64,000 bases of DNA from ENR-C20 sp942493145 (GCA_942493145.1 OW818679.1:3534001-3598000); one strand, 5' to 3'; positions 36,293-45,524 are shown, counted from the first letter of the stretch. The notes: generated by a model from the letters alone, not told the origin. Numbers and translations are program-made.

Positions 36293-37468
36293 TTAATTTT
36301 TTGATATGTCTATTACTGAAATGCTGTTAACCGATACTGCAATTGCCTTATGGCTATCGAAAAGATACAGTCCTGAGATCTCTGATTTTGTTGTGTATTC
36401 AGCCAGGATCCTTCCCTTCTCATTTAAAAAGAATGCTTCCCTGCCGCAAATTGCACCGATAACGCCATCATTGTATGTGATGCTTGTTACCTCATTTTCA
36501 AGGGATATGGTCCCAAGTTCCTGGCCTTTTATACCAAGCATCTTGATTTTAGTGCCATCTTCGTCCTTAATGGCCACAGCTAACTTATCTCCGTTTACTA
36601 TACAAGTGCTGTAAATTTTCCCAAAATCCTTTTGCCATGTAATTTTCCTTTCATCACTAAAACAAGTGACAGAATTATCTCCAGCTGCAAACAAACTGCC
36701 ATCGCTTGCATACCATAAGACCGGAGCTATGCCCATATCCTCTCCGATGCTTACTCCAGCCAGTTCAACCCCGCTCATATCGAAAAACTTGATGAAGGTA
36801 GAAGCTTGCACACCAGACGTTGAAATTGCACATATGGCCATCTGATTACCCGCAGGAGCAACCTTGGCGGCTACAGCATAGTCGTTGGCAATTACATTCC
36901 TGAAAAGCTCAATACCATGCCTGTCGATAACGCTTACTTCTGTATTGTACCGTTTTGAGCCTGTCACAAGAGTGACATAACCGTTTTCATCCAAATCTGA
37001 ATTGTATATCTCCATGTCGCTCCTGCCATTCCACAGAAGCTTGCTGTCCTTGAACAGGAAATAATCCCTGCCTCCAATATCGGCAACAAGGAGGTAATCG
37101 GTGTTAGCCTTAACCAAAGGATCACTTAGTGTTACCGACTCAGTCAGGAGTTCACTTCCCGCGCTGTCAAGCAGCGCTATTCCATCCCTTCCACTCTTTA
37201 CAATGGAATCCGAATATATGCCAAAGACAGGCTGTTCCCTTGAATCATAACTTATGACATGCAGTTCCTGAGCCGTCTTTGTTTCCTTGTTGAACAGGCT
37301 TCCTGACAACAGGCTCTCGAGACTTATGGACTCCGTATCAAGGCTGCCGCTTTTAAGATATGCAAGAAAGGCAACGGTAAATATGAGCAGGAGGATGATG
37401 GCAGCCATAGCAAGACTACCTGGTTTTCCCTTTTCTGCCGGTTGTGTCTTTAAACCGGATTGATTCAA
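36293..37468 (-). CDS. DUF5711 family membrane-anchored protein
   Basis: A single N-terminal membrane segment (about residues 20-42, MAAIILLLIFTVAFLAYL) is followed by a ~330-residue extracellular domain. That domain is made of repeated beta blades with a spacing like that of a beta-propeller (VISYDSREQPVFGIYSDSIVKSGRDGIALLDSAG..., IKMLGIKGQELGTISLENEVTSI). The family is common in Clostridia and has no proven function. A GTG at 37477 lies inside the ribosome binding site GAGGTG; the TTG at 37468 is the better start. Confidence 0.75.
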   Translation of the reverse strand: MNQSGLKTQPAEKGKPGSLAMAAIILLLIFTVAFLAYLKSGSLDTESISLESLLSGSLFNKETKTAQELHVISYDSREQPVFGIYSDSIVKSGRDGIALLDSAGSELLTESVTLSDPLVKANTDYLLVADIGGRDYFLFKDSKLLWNGRSDMEIYNSDLDENGYVTLVTGSKRYNTEVSVIDRHGIELFRNVIANDYAVAAKVAPAGNQMAICAISTSGVQASTFIKFFDMSGVELAGVSIGEDMGIAPVLWYASDGSLFAAGDNSVTCFSDERKITWQKDFGKIYSTCIVNGDKLAVAIKDEDGTKIKMLGIKGQELGTISLENEVTSITYNDGVIGAICGREAFFLNEKGRILAEYTTKSEISGLYLFDSHKAIAVSVNSISVIDISKN

Positions 37469-37566
37469 TCGAGTCACCTCTTATGTATTCTAATCGTTTG
37501 TATAGTCAGTCGTCTCTATCCTTTGTCCATTGATATTCTATCATATAGGGATTCCTGCGTGAAGCT

Positions 37567-38148
37567 TTACTCCCTTTTCTTTTTCTCCAACCTCCTGAAG
37601 CCTGTATAAATCAATCCGATACAAATTACCAGACCAATTATGGCAGGTACGATAACCGATTGTCCTGACTCACCACCGAATACCACGCTCCATAGCATTT
37701 TAGCAACTGCAATAAAAATGAGGACTGATATTCCCAGCCACAGGCTGCGTTTCCAGAATGCCGCCGCCAAAGCTATGAGCGTTGCCGGAATCAAGAGCGA
37801 AATAAGGACTTTTGTAGCCCCCCAATCACCAGTTAAGTATGTCTTTTCCATTTGAAGAAAATTATTAACACTTGCACTAACAGTTTCAGGCTTTGAAAAC
37901 CAGAACATACTGGTAAAAATCAGAAAAATTGTTCCAAAAATCCCAGAAAAGCTTCGTTTGTAGGCAAAAAAGCAGAAGGGTATTAGAAATAGCGGCCTGA
38001 TATACCAACTCAACTGATTTTGATGGCGTGCAAAGGCCCAATTGAAAAAACTATCATTTGTAAAGGCAAGAATAATGAACAGCATTGTAATTGTGCCGAA
38101 AGCAATTGCCAAAGGTTTGTCGCAGCGTTTAAGTTTTGCGCCTTTCAT
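37567..38148 (-). CDS. Hypothetical membrane protein beside a TetR regulator
   Basis: A 193-residue protein with about six hydrophobic segments and a short basic C-terminus (GFRRLEKKKRE). I do not recognise a named family. GAGGAGGAG precedes its ATG, and it starts 15 bases after the TetR gene on the same strand, so the two form an operon. The regulator probably controls it together with itself. Confidence 0.65.
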   Translation of the reverse strand: MKGAKLKRCDKPLAIAFGTITMLFIILAFTNDSFFNWAFARHQNQLSWYIRPLFLIPFCFFAYKRSFSGIFGTIFLIFTSMFWFSKPETVSASVNNFLQMEKTYLTGDWGATKVLISLLIPATLIALAAAFWKRSLWLGISVLIFIAVAKMLWSVVFGGESGQSVIVPAIIGLVICIGLIYTGFRRLEKKKRE

Positions 38149-38162
38149 ATCAATCTCCTCCT

Positions 38163-38783
38163 CTAAGGTTGTAGCCGACTCATTCCAAACTGAATGAAAT
38201 CAACATATGAGTCAAGGTTCAGCAGCATCCTGTCAAGCTCAAAATCCTCATCTGTACTAAATATTTCATCAAAACTGGAAAACAAATGTGTTAATGTCTT
38301 TATTAAAAAATCTTTGGAAAACTCTTTTTTAAAGTCACCCATCTCAATCGCCTTATCTATCATTTCTGCAAGTACTTCTTCCGCACCTTCGCCCAGCATA
38401 TCTTTGGCGGCTATGTACATCTTATTTCCGTGCTCCCTTGAAAACATCCGGCCAAGTTTGTGGTATTTTGGGTTATCCATTGCAAATTCCGCCGCAAGCC
38501 TTGCCTGAAGCCTGAAATTGTCGAAGATGTTCCCAGCTGTGTATTGTTCGGGTTTTTTAGCGATTTTCTGATTAACAAATTCCCACTTTGCATTCACAGA
38601 TGATTCCAGAAGAAAAAGATAAAGTGCCTCTTTATCTGCAAAATGGTAATAGAAAGTACCTTTGCTGATACCTGCCTTTTTGATAATGGTATTCAACGAG
38701 GCATCTTCATAGTTTTTTATAGTAAATTCATTTAGAGCAGCCTCAATCAACTCCGTTTTTTTTTCAAAGGTTTTTTCTTTCAA
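38163..38783 (-). CDS. TetR family regulator, autoregulated
   Basis: The N-terminal TetR helix-turn-helix is clear (ELIEAALNEFTIKNYEDASLNTIIKKAGISKGTFYYHFADKEALYLFLLES), followed by an all-helical ligand domain of ~150 residues. The start is a TTG at 38783. Its promoter (38848-38876) carries two overlapping palindromes just after the -10 box, so it probably represses itself and the membrane protein gene that follows. The inducer is unknown. Confidence 0.88.
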   Translation of the reverse strand: MKEKTFEKKTELIEAALNEFTIKNYEDASLNTIIKKAGISKGTFYYHFADKEALYLFLLESSVNAKWEFVNQKIAKKPEQYTAGNIFDNFRLQARLAAEFAMDNPKYHKLGRMFSREHGNKMYIAAKDMLGEGAEEVLAEMIDKAIEMGDFKKEFSKDFLIKTLTHLFSSFDEIFSTDEDFELDRMLLNLDSYVDFIQFGMSRLQP

Positions 38784-38812
38784 TCCTAACCGCCCTTTCC
38801 GTATAATTGAAT

Positions 38813-38842
38813 TAGACCACTCAGTCTAGACCAGTTGGTCTA
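38813..38842. promoter_or_regulatory. Double TetR operator
   Basis: Two palindromes overlap by two bases: TAGACCACTCAGTCTA (38813-38828, imperfect) and TAGACCAGTTGGTCTA (38827-38842, near perfect). They lie at and just after the expected transcription start of the minus-strand TetR gene, as expected for repression by that protein. Confidence 0.75.
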
Positions 38843-38847
38843 TGTTT

Positions 38848-38876
38848 AAAATAGCACAAACAGTTTTTGTTGTCAA
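38848..38876 (-). promoter_or_regulatory. Promoter of the minus-strand TetR gene
   Basis: On the minus strand TTGACA (38871-38876) and TATTTT (38848-38853) are separated by 17 bases. The start site would fall near 38841, inside the operator. Confidence 0.7.
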
Positions 38877-38884
38877 TATCAATA

Positions 38885-38938
38885 TTGACATTGCGAATTA
38901 TTGTGATATTATAGTGACTATACGTTGTGTTTTAGTCA
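38885..38938 (+). promoter_or_regulatory. Promoter and operator of the TetR-ABC operon
   Basis: TTGACA (38885-38890) and TATTAT (38907-38912) are 16 bases apart. An inverted repeat TGACTA-12 bases-TAGTCA (38915-38938) follows at the start site. It differs from the TAGACCA operators of the divergent gene, so the second TetR protein probably uses its own site. Confidence 0.6.
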
Positions 38939-38960
38939 TATAGTTTCAGGAGGCGTAAAA

Positions 38961-39563
38961 ATGCCGAAAACCTTTACCAATCAAGAACGCGAATATATTA
39001 AACAAAAATTGATGTCCGAAGCCAGACAATGCCTTACCCGGTTTGGTGTGCGAAAAACGACGGTTGACGAGCTTGTCAAAAGAGCAAATATCCCAAAAGG
39101 GACATTTTATCTCTTTTACGAGTCCAAGGAGCTTTTATTCTTTGACGTATTATGCACGTTACACGATGAGATACAGACAAAGCTATTATCTGAGATTACA
39201 AATATAAAAGAAGGAATGAATGCCAAAAAGCTCACAGAGCTTATCTTATCCCTTTACAAGATGGTTGAAGACTCTTTTTTGCTCAAGCTTATTTCAGATG
39301 GTGACATGGAACTTCTCATAAGAAAGCTGCCACCGGAGGTTGCTGAAAAACACGCTGAAAAGGATGACTTCAGCGTTGAACAGCTGGTATCTTTAGTTCC
39401 AAATATGAAGTCGGATAATATCAGGGCATTCAGCGCCGCATTGCGGGGTGTTTTCTTGTCAATGCTTCATAGGCACGAAATAGGTGATGAATTTTTTGAC
39501 GATGCTCTGAGAGTTATGGTCCATGGGGTTGTCATCCAGATGTTTGAAGGAGGCGAAATATGA
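38961..39563 (+). CDS. TetR family regulator of the ABC exporter
   Basis: A 200-residue regulator with an N-terminal helix-turn-helix (LMSEARQCLTRFGVRKTTVDELVKRANIPKGTFYLFYESKELLFFDVL). The C-terminal half is helical. The ATG at 38961 follows AGGAGG by seven bases; a longer frame upstream has no such site. The stop overlaps the start of the ABC ATPase gene by four bases, so it leads a four-gene operon and probably controls it. The IPKGTFYLFYxSKE pattern is typical of multidrug-type TetR proteins. Confidence 0.88.
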   Translation: MPKTFTNQEREYIKQKLMSEARQCLTRFGVRKTTVDELVKRANIPKGTFYLFYESKELLFFDVLCTLHDEIQTKLLSEITNIKEGMNAKKLTELILSLYKMVEDSFLLKLISDGDMELLIRKLPPEVAEKHAEKDDFSVEQLVSLVPNMKSDNIRAFSAALRGVFLSMLHRHEIGDEFFDDALRVMVHGVVIQMFEGGEI

Positions 39564-40405
39564 TCAGGGTTAATAATCTGAAGTTCAGCTATACAAAAGA
39601 CCCGTTTATAGAAAACGTAAGCTTTGAAGTAAAACCCGGCGAAATATTCGGCTTTCTGGGGCCATCCGGCGCCGGAAAAAGCACTTTGCAAAAGATTCTG
39701 ACAGGTCTACTGACAAGCTACACCGGAAGCGTTATTGTAAACGGAGACGAGGCAAACTGCCCTGGTAAAAGCTTTTATGAAAAAATAGGGGTTGATTTTG
39801 AATTTCCCAGCCTGTATGAAAAGCTGACCGGAAGAGAAAATCTCAAGTTTTTTGCTTCATTGTATAAAAAGCAGGAGAATATGGATATTCTGCTCTCGAG
39901 GGTAGGGCTTATGGCTGATTCGGGAAAAAAGGTCGCAGACTATTCAAAGGGAATGAAATCAAGACTCAACTTTATTAAAGCCCTTTTGCATGATCCTGAC
40001 TTACTCTTTCTTGACGAGCCCACCTCCGGCCTCGATCCATCCAACGCGAGAGTACTCAAGGACATGATTCTGGAGGAAAAGGCAAAGGGTAAAACCATTA
40101 TCCTGACCACTCACAATATGTTCGATGCTACAGAGCTCTGTGACCGCGTTGCGTTTATTGTTGACGGAAAGATAAAAGCCCTTGATACACCTCACAATCT
40201 GATCATGTCTAAAGGCGCTTCACGAATAACCTATACATTTTTAAAAAACGGCAAGGAAGAAAAGGCAGAAATACCCCTGGATAAAACCGGCATGGATGAA
40301 GCTTTGATGAATCTTCTCAGGAGCAACCGGCTTTTGTCCATTCACAGCGGCGAACCGACATTAAACGATATCTTTGTGGAACTGACGGGGAGGCAACTGC
40401 AATGA
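39560..40405 (+). CDS. ABC transporter ATP-binding protein
   Basis: A 281-residue ATPase with Walker A GPSGAGKST, signature DYSKGMKSRLNF (a degenerate LSGGQ) and Walker B LLFLDEPTSGLDP, followed by a switch histidine in LTTHNM. It resembles ATPases of CcmA/multidrug and lantibiotic-immunity exporters. It overlaps the TetR gene by four bases and the next permease gene by four bases. The two following genes supply the membrane parts. Confidence 0.93.
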   Translation: MIRVNNLKFSYTKDPFIENVSFEVKPGEIFGFLGPSGAGKSTLQKILTGLLTSYTGSVIVNGDEANCPGKSFYEKIGVDFEFPSLYEKLTGRENLKFFASLYKKQENMDILLSRVGLMADSGKKVADYSKGMKSRLNFIKALLHDPDLLFLDEPTSGLDPSNARVLKDMILEEKAKGKTIILTTHNMFDATELCDRVAFIVDGKIKALDTPHNLIMSKGASRITYTFLKNGKEEKAEIPLDKTGMDEALMNLLRSNRLLSIHSGEPTLNDIFVELTGRQLQ

Positions 40406-41085
40406 GGATAAAAGCGCTGCTTTGGGGGGATATCCGTTTCCAGTTTAAATACGGATTTTATCTTATCTATCTTATATTTACAATATTATATCTCGGCCTG
40501 CTTTTTTCCTTCCCTGAAAAGTGGAGAGAAAAGGCAGCATTACTCATGATATTTACAGATCCTGCTGCAATGGGCCTTTTTTTCATGGGTGCCATTGTCC
40601 TTTTTGAAAAAAGCGAAAGGGTTTTAAACAGTATTGCCATATCCCCGGTAAAGCCTGTGGAATATGTGCTCTCAAAGCTCTGTTCGATTGGAATCATCTC
40701 CACCGCAGTGGGTATGATTCTCGGATTAGGTGGAGGTGTTATTCTTAATCCTTTTATTTTTATCTATGGATTATTCCTGTGTTCCTGCCTGTTTTCCGCA
40801 GTGGGGCTTATCGTTGCCGCTAAAGTTACATCACTGAACCAATTCATTATCGCAACCTTACCTGCCGAGATTCTTATAATTGTTCCTGCTGTTGCCTGGC
40901 TTTTTGGTTTTAAAAAGAACTGGCTTTTATTTCATCCTGGGATCTGTATGATTGAACTTTGCTCAGGTGGAATACACTCAACGCCTGCAATGTTTATTCT
41001 TCTGCTGTGGACAGCTATCTTCGTTATAATTGCATGCAGCGTGGTCAGGAAGATGCTCAAATCGGTAGGAGGTGTCAAACTATGA
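40402..41085 (+). CDS. ABC transporter permease
   Basis: A 227-residue membrane protein with six hydrophobic segments (for example YGFYLIYLIFTILYLGLLFSF and VGMILGLGGGVILNPFIFIYGLF). It is coupled to the ATPase gene by an ATGA overlap, and to the next gene in the same way. The substrate is unknown. Confidence 0.85.
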   Translation: MRIKALLWGDIRFQFKYGFYLIYLIFTILYLGLLFSFPEKWREKAALLMIFTDPAAMGLFFMGAIVLFEKSERVLNSIAISPVKPVEYVLSKLCSIGIISTAVGMILGLGGGVILNPFIFIYGLFLCSCLFSAVGLIVAAKVTSLNQFIIATLPAEILIIVPAVAWLFGFKKNWLLFHPGICMIELCSGGIHSTPAMFILLLWTAIFVIIACSVVRKMLKSVGGVKL

Positions 41086-41795
41086 ACCCACTTTTTCGTT
41101 CTTTCGGTATATTTATACGCCAGATTTCAAGTGATAGCATGCTTTATGCCGTATGTGCCGCCCCAATTCTCGCCGCCTTCTTTTTTCGCTTTGGAATCCC
41201 TTATCTGGAAGCTTTACTGTGCGGATATTTTAACGAATCAACCATACTTGCAGGTTACTATCTGCTCTTTGACCTTTTTCTGGTAATGTTGACTCCTTTT
41301 ATGTTTTGTTTTGCCTCATCCATGGTTATGCTAACGGAATATGATGAAAACATGGCAAGCTATCTGGCGGTTACTCCCGTGGGGAAAAAGGGATATATCG
41401 TTTCCAGGCTGGTGCTGCCGGCGACTATTTCGTACTTTGCATCTGTAATTATATTGCATTTCTTTTCACTGACCAGATGGTCCTTATTAATGCTGCTCAC
41501 AGTCTCTATGCTTACATGCCTTTTAAGCATAGCTGTTTCTCTTTTGCTTGTTTCCTTTTCCCATAACAGGGTTGAAGGAATGGCTGTTTCCAAGCTCTCG
41601 GGAATAATCATGCTGGGACTTCCAGTCCCGTTTTTCCTTTTTTCAGAGGTCCAGTACCTTTTCTCAATTCTGCCATCCTTCTGGATTGCAAAGCTCTGCA
41701 TGGAGAAAGACCTTATATTCCTTATCCCAGCCCTTTTAACCTCTTTATTGTGGATTTGGCCTTTATACAAACGGTTTGAAAAAAAGTTCGAGTGA
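41082..41795 (+). CDS. ABC transporter permease, second subunit
   Basis: A 237-residue protein with about six membrane segments (YAVCAAPILAAFFFRFGIPYL, LFDLFLVMLTPFMFCFASSMV, LLMLLTVSMLTCLLSIAVSLLLV). AGGAGGTG lies eight bases before the ATG at 41082, and the start overlaps the previous stop. With the first permease it would form a heterodimeric exporter driven by the ATPase. Confidence 0.85.
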   Translation: MNPLFRSFGIFIRQISSDSMLYAVCAAPILAAFFFRFGIPYLEALLCGYFNESTILAGYYLLFDLFLVMLTPFMFCFASSMVMLTEYDENMASYLAVTPVGKKGYIVSRLVLPATISYFASVIILHFFSLTRWSLLMLLTVSMLTCLLSIAVSLLLVSFSHNRVEGMAVSKLSGIIMLGLPVPFFLFSEVQYLFSILPSFWIAKLCMEKDLIFLIPALLTSLLWIWPLYKRFEKKFE

Positions 41796-41810
41796 AACAA
41801 TAATATTAAT

Positions 41811-41949
41811 AACTCAACTTTCCCACCCTACTGATTTATTAGTGTTTTAAGGCGACGCTTGTGACAAGCTGAGGTGCTATTAGCACCGCCGTCACAAGGC
41901 CAAGTATGCTAAGAGGAGCCCAAAAACACTGTGGGAAAGTTGTGTTAAT
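41811..41949. repeat. Large nested palindrome (MITE-like)
   Basis: CAACTTTCCCAC (41815-41826) is matched by its perfect complement at 41931-41942, and AGTGTTTT...GGC by GCC...AAAACACT just inside. Within these a CTTGTGAC/GTCACAAG stem encloses a GGTGC-TATTA-GCACC hairpin. The whole ~130-base unit folds into one long cruciform. It lies after the ABC operon and could end that message, but it is far larger than a usual terminator. No coding frame is present. Confidence 0.6.
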
Positions 41950-42017
41950 TATGTAACCTTTGATTTTCATTCACATATTTTAATAACATAGATTGATTAT
42001 ATCGGGGAGGTTTATCT

Positions 42018-42941
42018 GTGTTATCCAGTGCTGAATATATACGTCAATCACTCGACATCCATCTGTTTTTTGCAAGAATAATGAAGGAGCATTCGTTTTT
42101 TCTTGAAGCAGGGTTTACACCAAAGGATTCTGCCTTTACAAATCAGGCAGATGATTTACGGTTGCAATTCGATATGCTGCTATCCGAAGCCGTTTCTCTA
42201 TCAAATGGTATCGCCAGCCCTTCGGTATTGCAGTCCGGAGAGGTTGTGACACCATATACGCTTAATGCAGAAATGGCATCTTCATATTTTACCGGCGTTC
42301 AGATACAAACGAATATAACCCAGGCAGAGCTAGGACTTGAAGGCAATGGGTTTAATGCCGCCAATCCTCTTCTCGAACAAAGAGTATTCATGCTTAATCA
42401 AAGAGCCATAGGGTTGATAAATGCTATAATACAATTTAAGACGACGATTTTATCAAATGTATTAGCCTGTAAAATGTTCACTGTAAATTACCCGCTGCTT
42501 ATTGACCACATCCGGCGTGAGGCCGAATTGTACCTGAAAACTGTTCAAAGGCTTCAGAATAGAGAAGATATAGATATCGAGAAGGAAGCATATGAGCAGG
42601 AAGCATTCTGGAACAGAATAATGGCTGAACACTCAAAATTTATACGGGGCCTGCTTGATCCTACGGAAAAAGATTTGTTTAATAAGGCTAATGATTTCGG
42701 AAATGAATTCGATAAGCTGACAGAAGCTGCAAAACTGGCTATGGATAAGACTCTTCCTCTTAAGAGAGTCACAGTATTCAGTTTAAAAGCGACAAAGGAA
42801 ATCAGAGATTTTAACGTCCAGGGCACACAGGGGTTGCTTGGATGTAAAGTAAAATCAATTATTATTCCATTACTTGGTGACCATGTACTTCGCGAATCAA
42901 ATCACTATCTGCGCCTGCTGAACACTTTCGCGAAGGTCTAA
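42018..42941 (+). CDS. DUF2935 family protein (two helical metal-binding repeats)
   Basis: The 307-residue protein consists of two related halves, each opening with a helix that contains a possible metal site (IHLFFARIMKEHSFFLEAGF and QEAFWNRIMAEHSKFIRGLL). The halves have matching lengths, which indicates an internal duplication. The family resembles ferritin/hemerythrin-like helical bundles and is common in Bacilli and Clostridia; its role is unproven. A GTG start at 42018 follows GGGGAGG. The gene stands alone. Confidence 0.82.
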   Translation: MLSSAEYIRQSLDIHLFFARIMKEHSFFLEAGFTPKDSAFTNQADDLRLQFDMLLSEAVSLSNGIASPSVLQSGEVVTPYTLNAEMASSYFTGVQIQTNITQAELGLEGNGFNAANPLLEQRVFMLNQRAIGLINAIIQFKTTILSNVLACKMFTVNYPLLIDHIRREAELYLKTVQRLQNREDIDIEKEAYEQEAFWNRIMAEHSKFIRGLLDPTEKDLFNKANDFGNEFDKLTEAAKLAMDKTLPLKRVTVFSLKATKEIRDFNVQGTQGLLGCKVKSIIIPLLGDHVLRESNHYLRLLNTFAKV

Positions 42942-42946
42942 GTTGG

Positions 42947-43990
42947 CTAGGGGCGGGGCCTCCTGCCCCTGATCCGTCCTGCCAGTATTGCAGCGATCAA
43001 TAGGATGCCGGCATAGCCGAAGGCTGGATATATGGCTGATATCAGGTTGGAGAACCCAACCGTGGAAATGGGTACTGCCAATCCGCAGACAATTACAGCC
43101 AGCAGCCTTCCATCAACCTTCAGGACGCGTTTCAGCCGGTTTACCGGATAGAATCCGGAAATTGCTGCTGAAAGGAACATGGCTATCCAAAGTATCACCG
43201 AATAGGCTGATGCCACCTGATAGCTTATCTTTTCGAGTATCGCATGAACAGGTATTTCATATTCTGCAGACCCCGGCATGAAAAGGGCAATTGAGGAGTT
43301 GATGACCAATGCGGCGACACACAGCACGCACCCTCCAAGTACGCCACCAATACGTCCGGTCCTGCGGGTTTTCAGATATGGAAGCAGGCTGCTCATGGCT
43401 ACAATAGCCATTATTCCATTGTAGCCCACATACTGAACCGAAGAGAAAAGCCAGTTTTCCGTAACGCCCCTGAAAATGCCGGCAGCGCTGAAAGCTGAAA
43501 CATCCCTGCTTGCAGTTATATATAACCCTATAAGTATTATTCCTGCTATCATGAAAGGTGTCAGAACCGAATTTACCAATATCAGACCGCTGATATCAGT
43601 CAGAATCACCACAAGGCAGATGGCCCCCATTAATACAGCACACCATGCGAAGCCCAGCCCTGTCATTTGTGACAGAACCCTTGCAGCCCCTGCATTCATT
43701 ATACAAAACAGGCACAGCATGAAAAGAATACATATGGTTTCAGCAACAGCCCCACCTGCGCGCCCAAGTATCGGGTATATGAATTCCTCATAGCTCCTTA
43801 TCCTTCTGGTATAGACCATATCAAGCACAAGAAAGCCAAGTGCCGAAAAAAGAATCCCGGCAAGGATCACACCATAGAATCCCCCGTCATAATACATTGA
43901 AAAGAATCGAACAATCTCCCGGCCGGATGCAAAGCCGGCACCGATTATAGTTGATGCATACATAGCCGCCACAATAAGGATATTTTTCAC
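42947..43990 (-). CDS. YkvI-type membrane transporter
   Basis: A protein of about 347 residues with ten or more membrane segments and the N-terminal AAMYASTIIGAGFASGREIVRFF pattern of the YkvI family, which has a LeuT-like fold. The substrate is unknown. A start at 44008 is open but has no ribosome binding site. GTG at 43990 follows CGGAG and is preferred. That ribosome binding site is part of the right arm of a terminator-like hairpin (43996-44041), which would hide it when folded. Confidence 0.78.
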   Translation of the reverse strand: MKNILIVAAMYASTIIGAGFASGREIVRFFSMYYDGGFYGVILAGILFSALGFLVLDMVYTRRIRSYEEFIYPILGRAGGAVAETICILFMLCLFCIMNAGAARVLSQMTGLGFAWCAVLMGAICLVVILTDISGLILVNSVLTPFMIAGIILIGLYITASRDVSAFSAAGIFRGVTENWLFSSVQYVGYNGIMAIVAMSSLLPYLKTRRTGRIGGVLGGCVLCVAALVINSSIALFMPGSAEYEIPVHAILEKISYQVASAYSVILWIAMFLSAAISGFYPVNRLKRVLKVDGRLLAVIVCGLAVPISTVGFSNLISAIYPAFGYAGILLIAAILAGRIRGRRPRP

Positions 43991-43995
43991 GCAAA

Positions 43996-44041
43996 AAGCT
44001 CCGGACATATCAACATTATTAATATTTCTATGCCGGAGCTT
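43996..44041 (-). terminator. Terminator of the Gld-like operon overlapping the next ribosome binding site
   Basis: On the minus strand AAGCTCCGG and CCGGAGCTT form a nine-base stem with a 28-base loop, followed by a T-run. It ends the four-gene operon upstream. The GGAG in its second arm is also the likely ribosome binding site of the YkvI gene. Confidence 0.7.
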
Positions 44042-44096
44042 CTGTCTTATGAATTTATTTAATTTCCAGGTAACATCCTATCAATTGTTTAACCCA

Positions 44097-45524
44097 TTAT
44101 TTTTTCATTGCATTCACAGCATCCATAATTATCCCATATGATGCCTTCATGCCCACTATACCCATATCATCCTTCAGCTTGGAAACCGTCAGTCCTGTAT
44201 ATACTCCATCAACGATTGCATAATAATTGTCCGCATCCTTTGATACATACTCTACCTTGACAGTACCGGGTGCCTCCTTTAAGTAATAGGTTATTGTTAT
44301 TTCAGGTGTACCTGCCGGAACTGCTTCAGGCTCAATTCCACCCAAGGTTATACCAACAAGCGATTTGTAGAAGTTCCTGAAAATCTGGTTCTCATCCTTG
44401 TCCATCAGAGTGGATACATCAACACCATCGACGTTGAACTTATCCTTGTCATTGTCTGACTTTCCTTCAGCATCCTTATAAATATCAAGCCCGAATGTGG
44501 TAGTCTTCCCATCCATTGTCAGATCGATCCTGTTAAGATTTCCAATTGTTGGAATGTATACGAAGGAATCGATCATTTCCTTCAAAGGTTTGTCAAGGAA
44601 TGTGTAGGCCGACTCGTTAATAGTAAAAACCTCATTCGAGCCTTCAAGCATGGCATATATCTCCGCGCCTTTGACCTTCTCCTTGCCCAGCAGCAACTTG
44701 TAGTCAGCAGTTGAAGTGCCTATTTCAAAAGTATATGCAGGGTTTGCAAGACCATACGTTTCAAGGGTTGCGGGATTGCTGTCCATAAGCTCCATATAAT
44801 TGGTGGTCCCTGCCAGGGCAGCTGTAATAGTGCTCATTGACTCATCATTACCATTCACCTTTATGGGTGCGGTCAAAACCCATGAAACCTCCTCATCCTT
44901 GTAGGCCTTGAAGAAATTTACACCTTTCTTGTCCATTGAAAGTTTGATAATATCATCAGCTATCAATGTAAGAACGGTTGTATCAAGCAGGTCGGATTTC
45001 CTTACCAGCAGTGCTCCGGATGAATACTCGCCGATCACATAAACCGTACCTTCCCCCTTGAACTTTGCGTAATAACCGCTTTTGGTAGGAGTCATACTGC
45101 CTATCTGAAGGGTCCTTTCAGTCCCGTCCTGAACTACGAAGGTCAGTTCCACGGGGCTGTTGAGGCCAAAGTCCTTAAGCGAGTCTTCGGTGATATTCTC
45201 AGCAGCGATCTTGTCCGCGAATATCGATGCAAGGTTGACAGGTATACTGCTAAGCTTGCTGCTGTCTGTCTTTAAACCGGCAGGAGAGGTCAGCACCCAG
45301 TCCGTACCCTGTTTTTCAATCACAAAGGTGCCGTCGGCATTTACAAGTGTCACCTTTATGATATCATCCGTCATATAATCGGTCACCTTGATTTGCTCTG
45401 CTGCAGTAGTCGTATTTTCACCAGTATCGGAGGCCGGCTTGACATATTTGTCCATAATGAAATATGCACCCACCAGCACCGCTAAAACAGCTACAAGTAT
45501 CGCAAGGTTTCTGAACAATTTCAT
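44097..45524 (-). CDS. DUF4340 family protein of the Gld-like ABC operon
   Basis: A 475-residue protein with one N-terminal membrane segment (FRNLAILVAVLAVLVGAYFIM) and a large outer domain with repeated beta units (LTSPAGLKTDSSKLSSIPVNLASIFADKIAAENI...). DUF4340 proteins regularly accompany GldA/F/G-type ABC systems. It overlaps the GldG-like gene by four bases and ends the operon. AAGGAGG lies before its ATG. Confidence 0.85.
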   Translation of the reverse strand: MKLFRNLAILVAVLAVLVGAYFIMDKYVKPASDTGENTTTAAEQIKVTDYMTDDIIKVTLVNADGTFVIEKQGTDWVLTSPAGLKTDSSKLSSIPVNLASIFADKIAAENITEDSLKDFGLNSPVELTFVVQDGTERTLQIGSMTPTKSGYYAKFKGEGTVYVIGEYSSGALLVRKSDLLDTTVLTLIADDIIKLSMDKKGVNFFKAYKDEEVSWVLTAPIKVNGNDESMSTITAALAGTTNYMELMDSNPATLETYGLANPAYTFEIGTSTADYKLLLGKEKVKGAEIYAMLEGSNEVFTINESAYTFLDKPLKEMIDSFVYIPTIGNLNRIDLTMDGKTTTFGLDIYKDAEGKSDNDKDKFNVDGVDVSTLMDKDENQIFRNFYKSLVGITLGGIEPEAVPAGTPEITITYYLKEAPGTVKVEYVSKDADNYYAIVDGVYTGLTVSKLKDDMGIVGMKASYGIIMDAVNAMKK

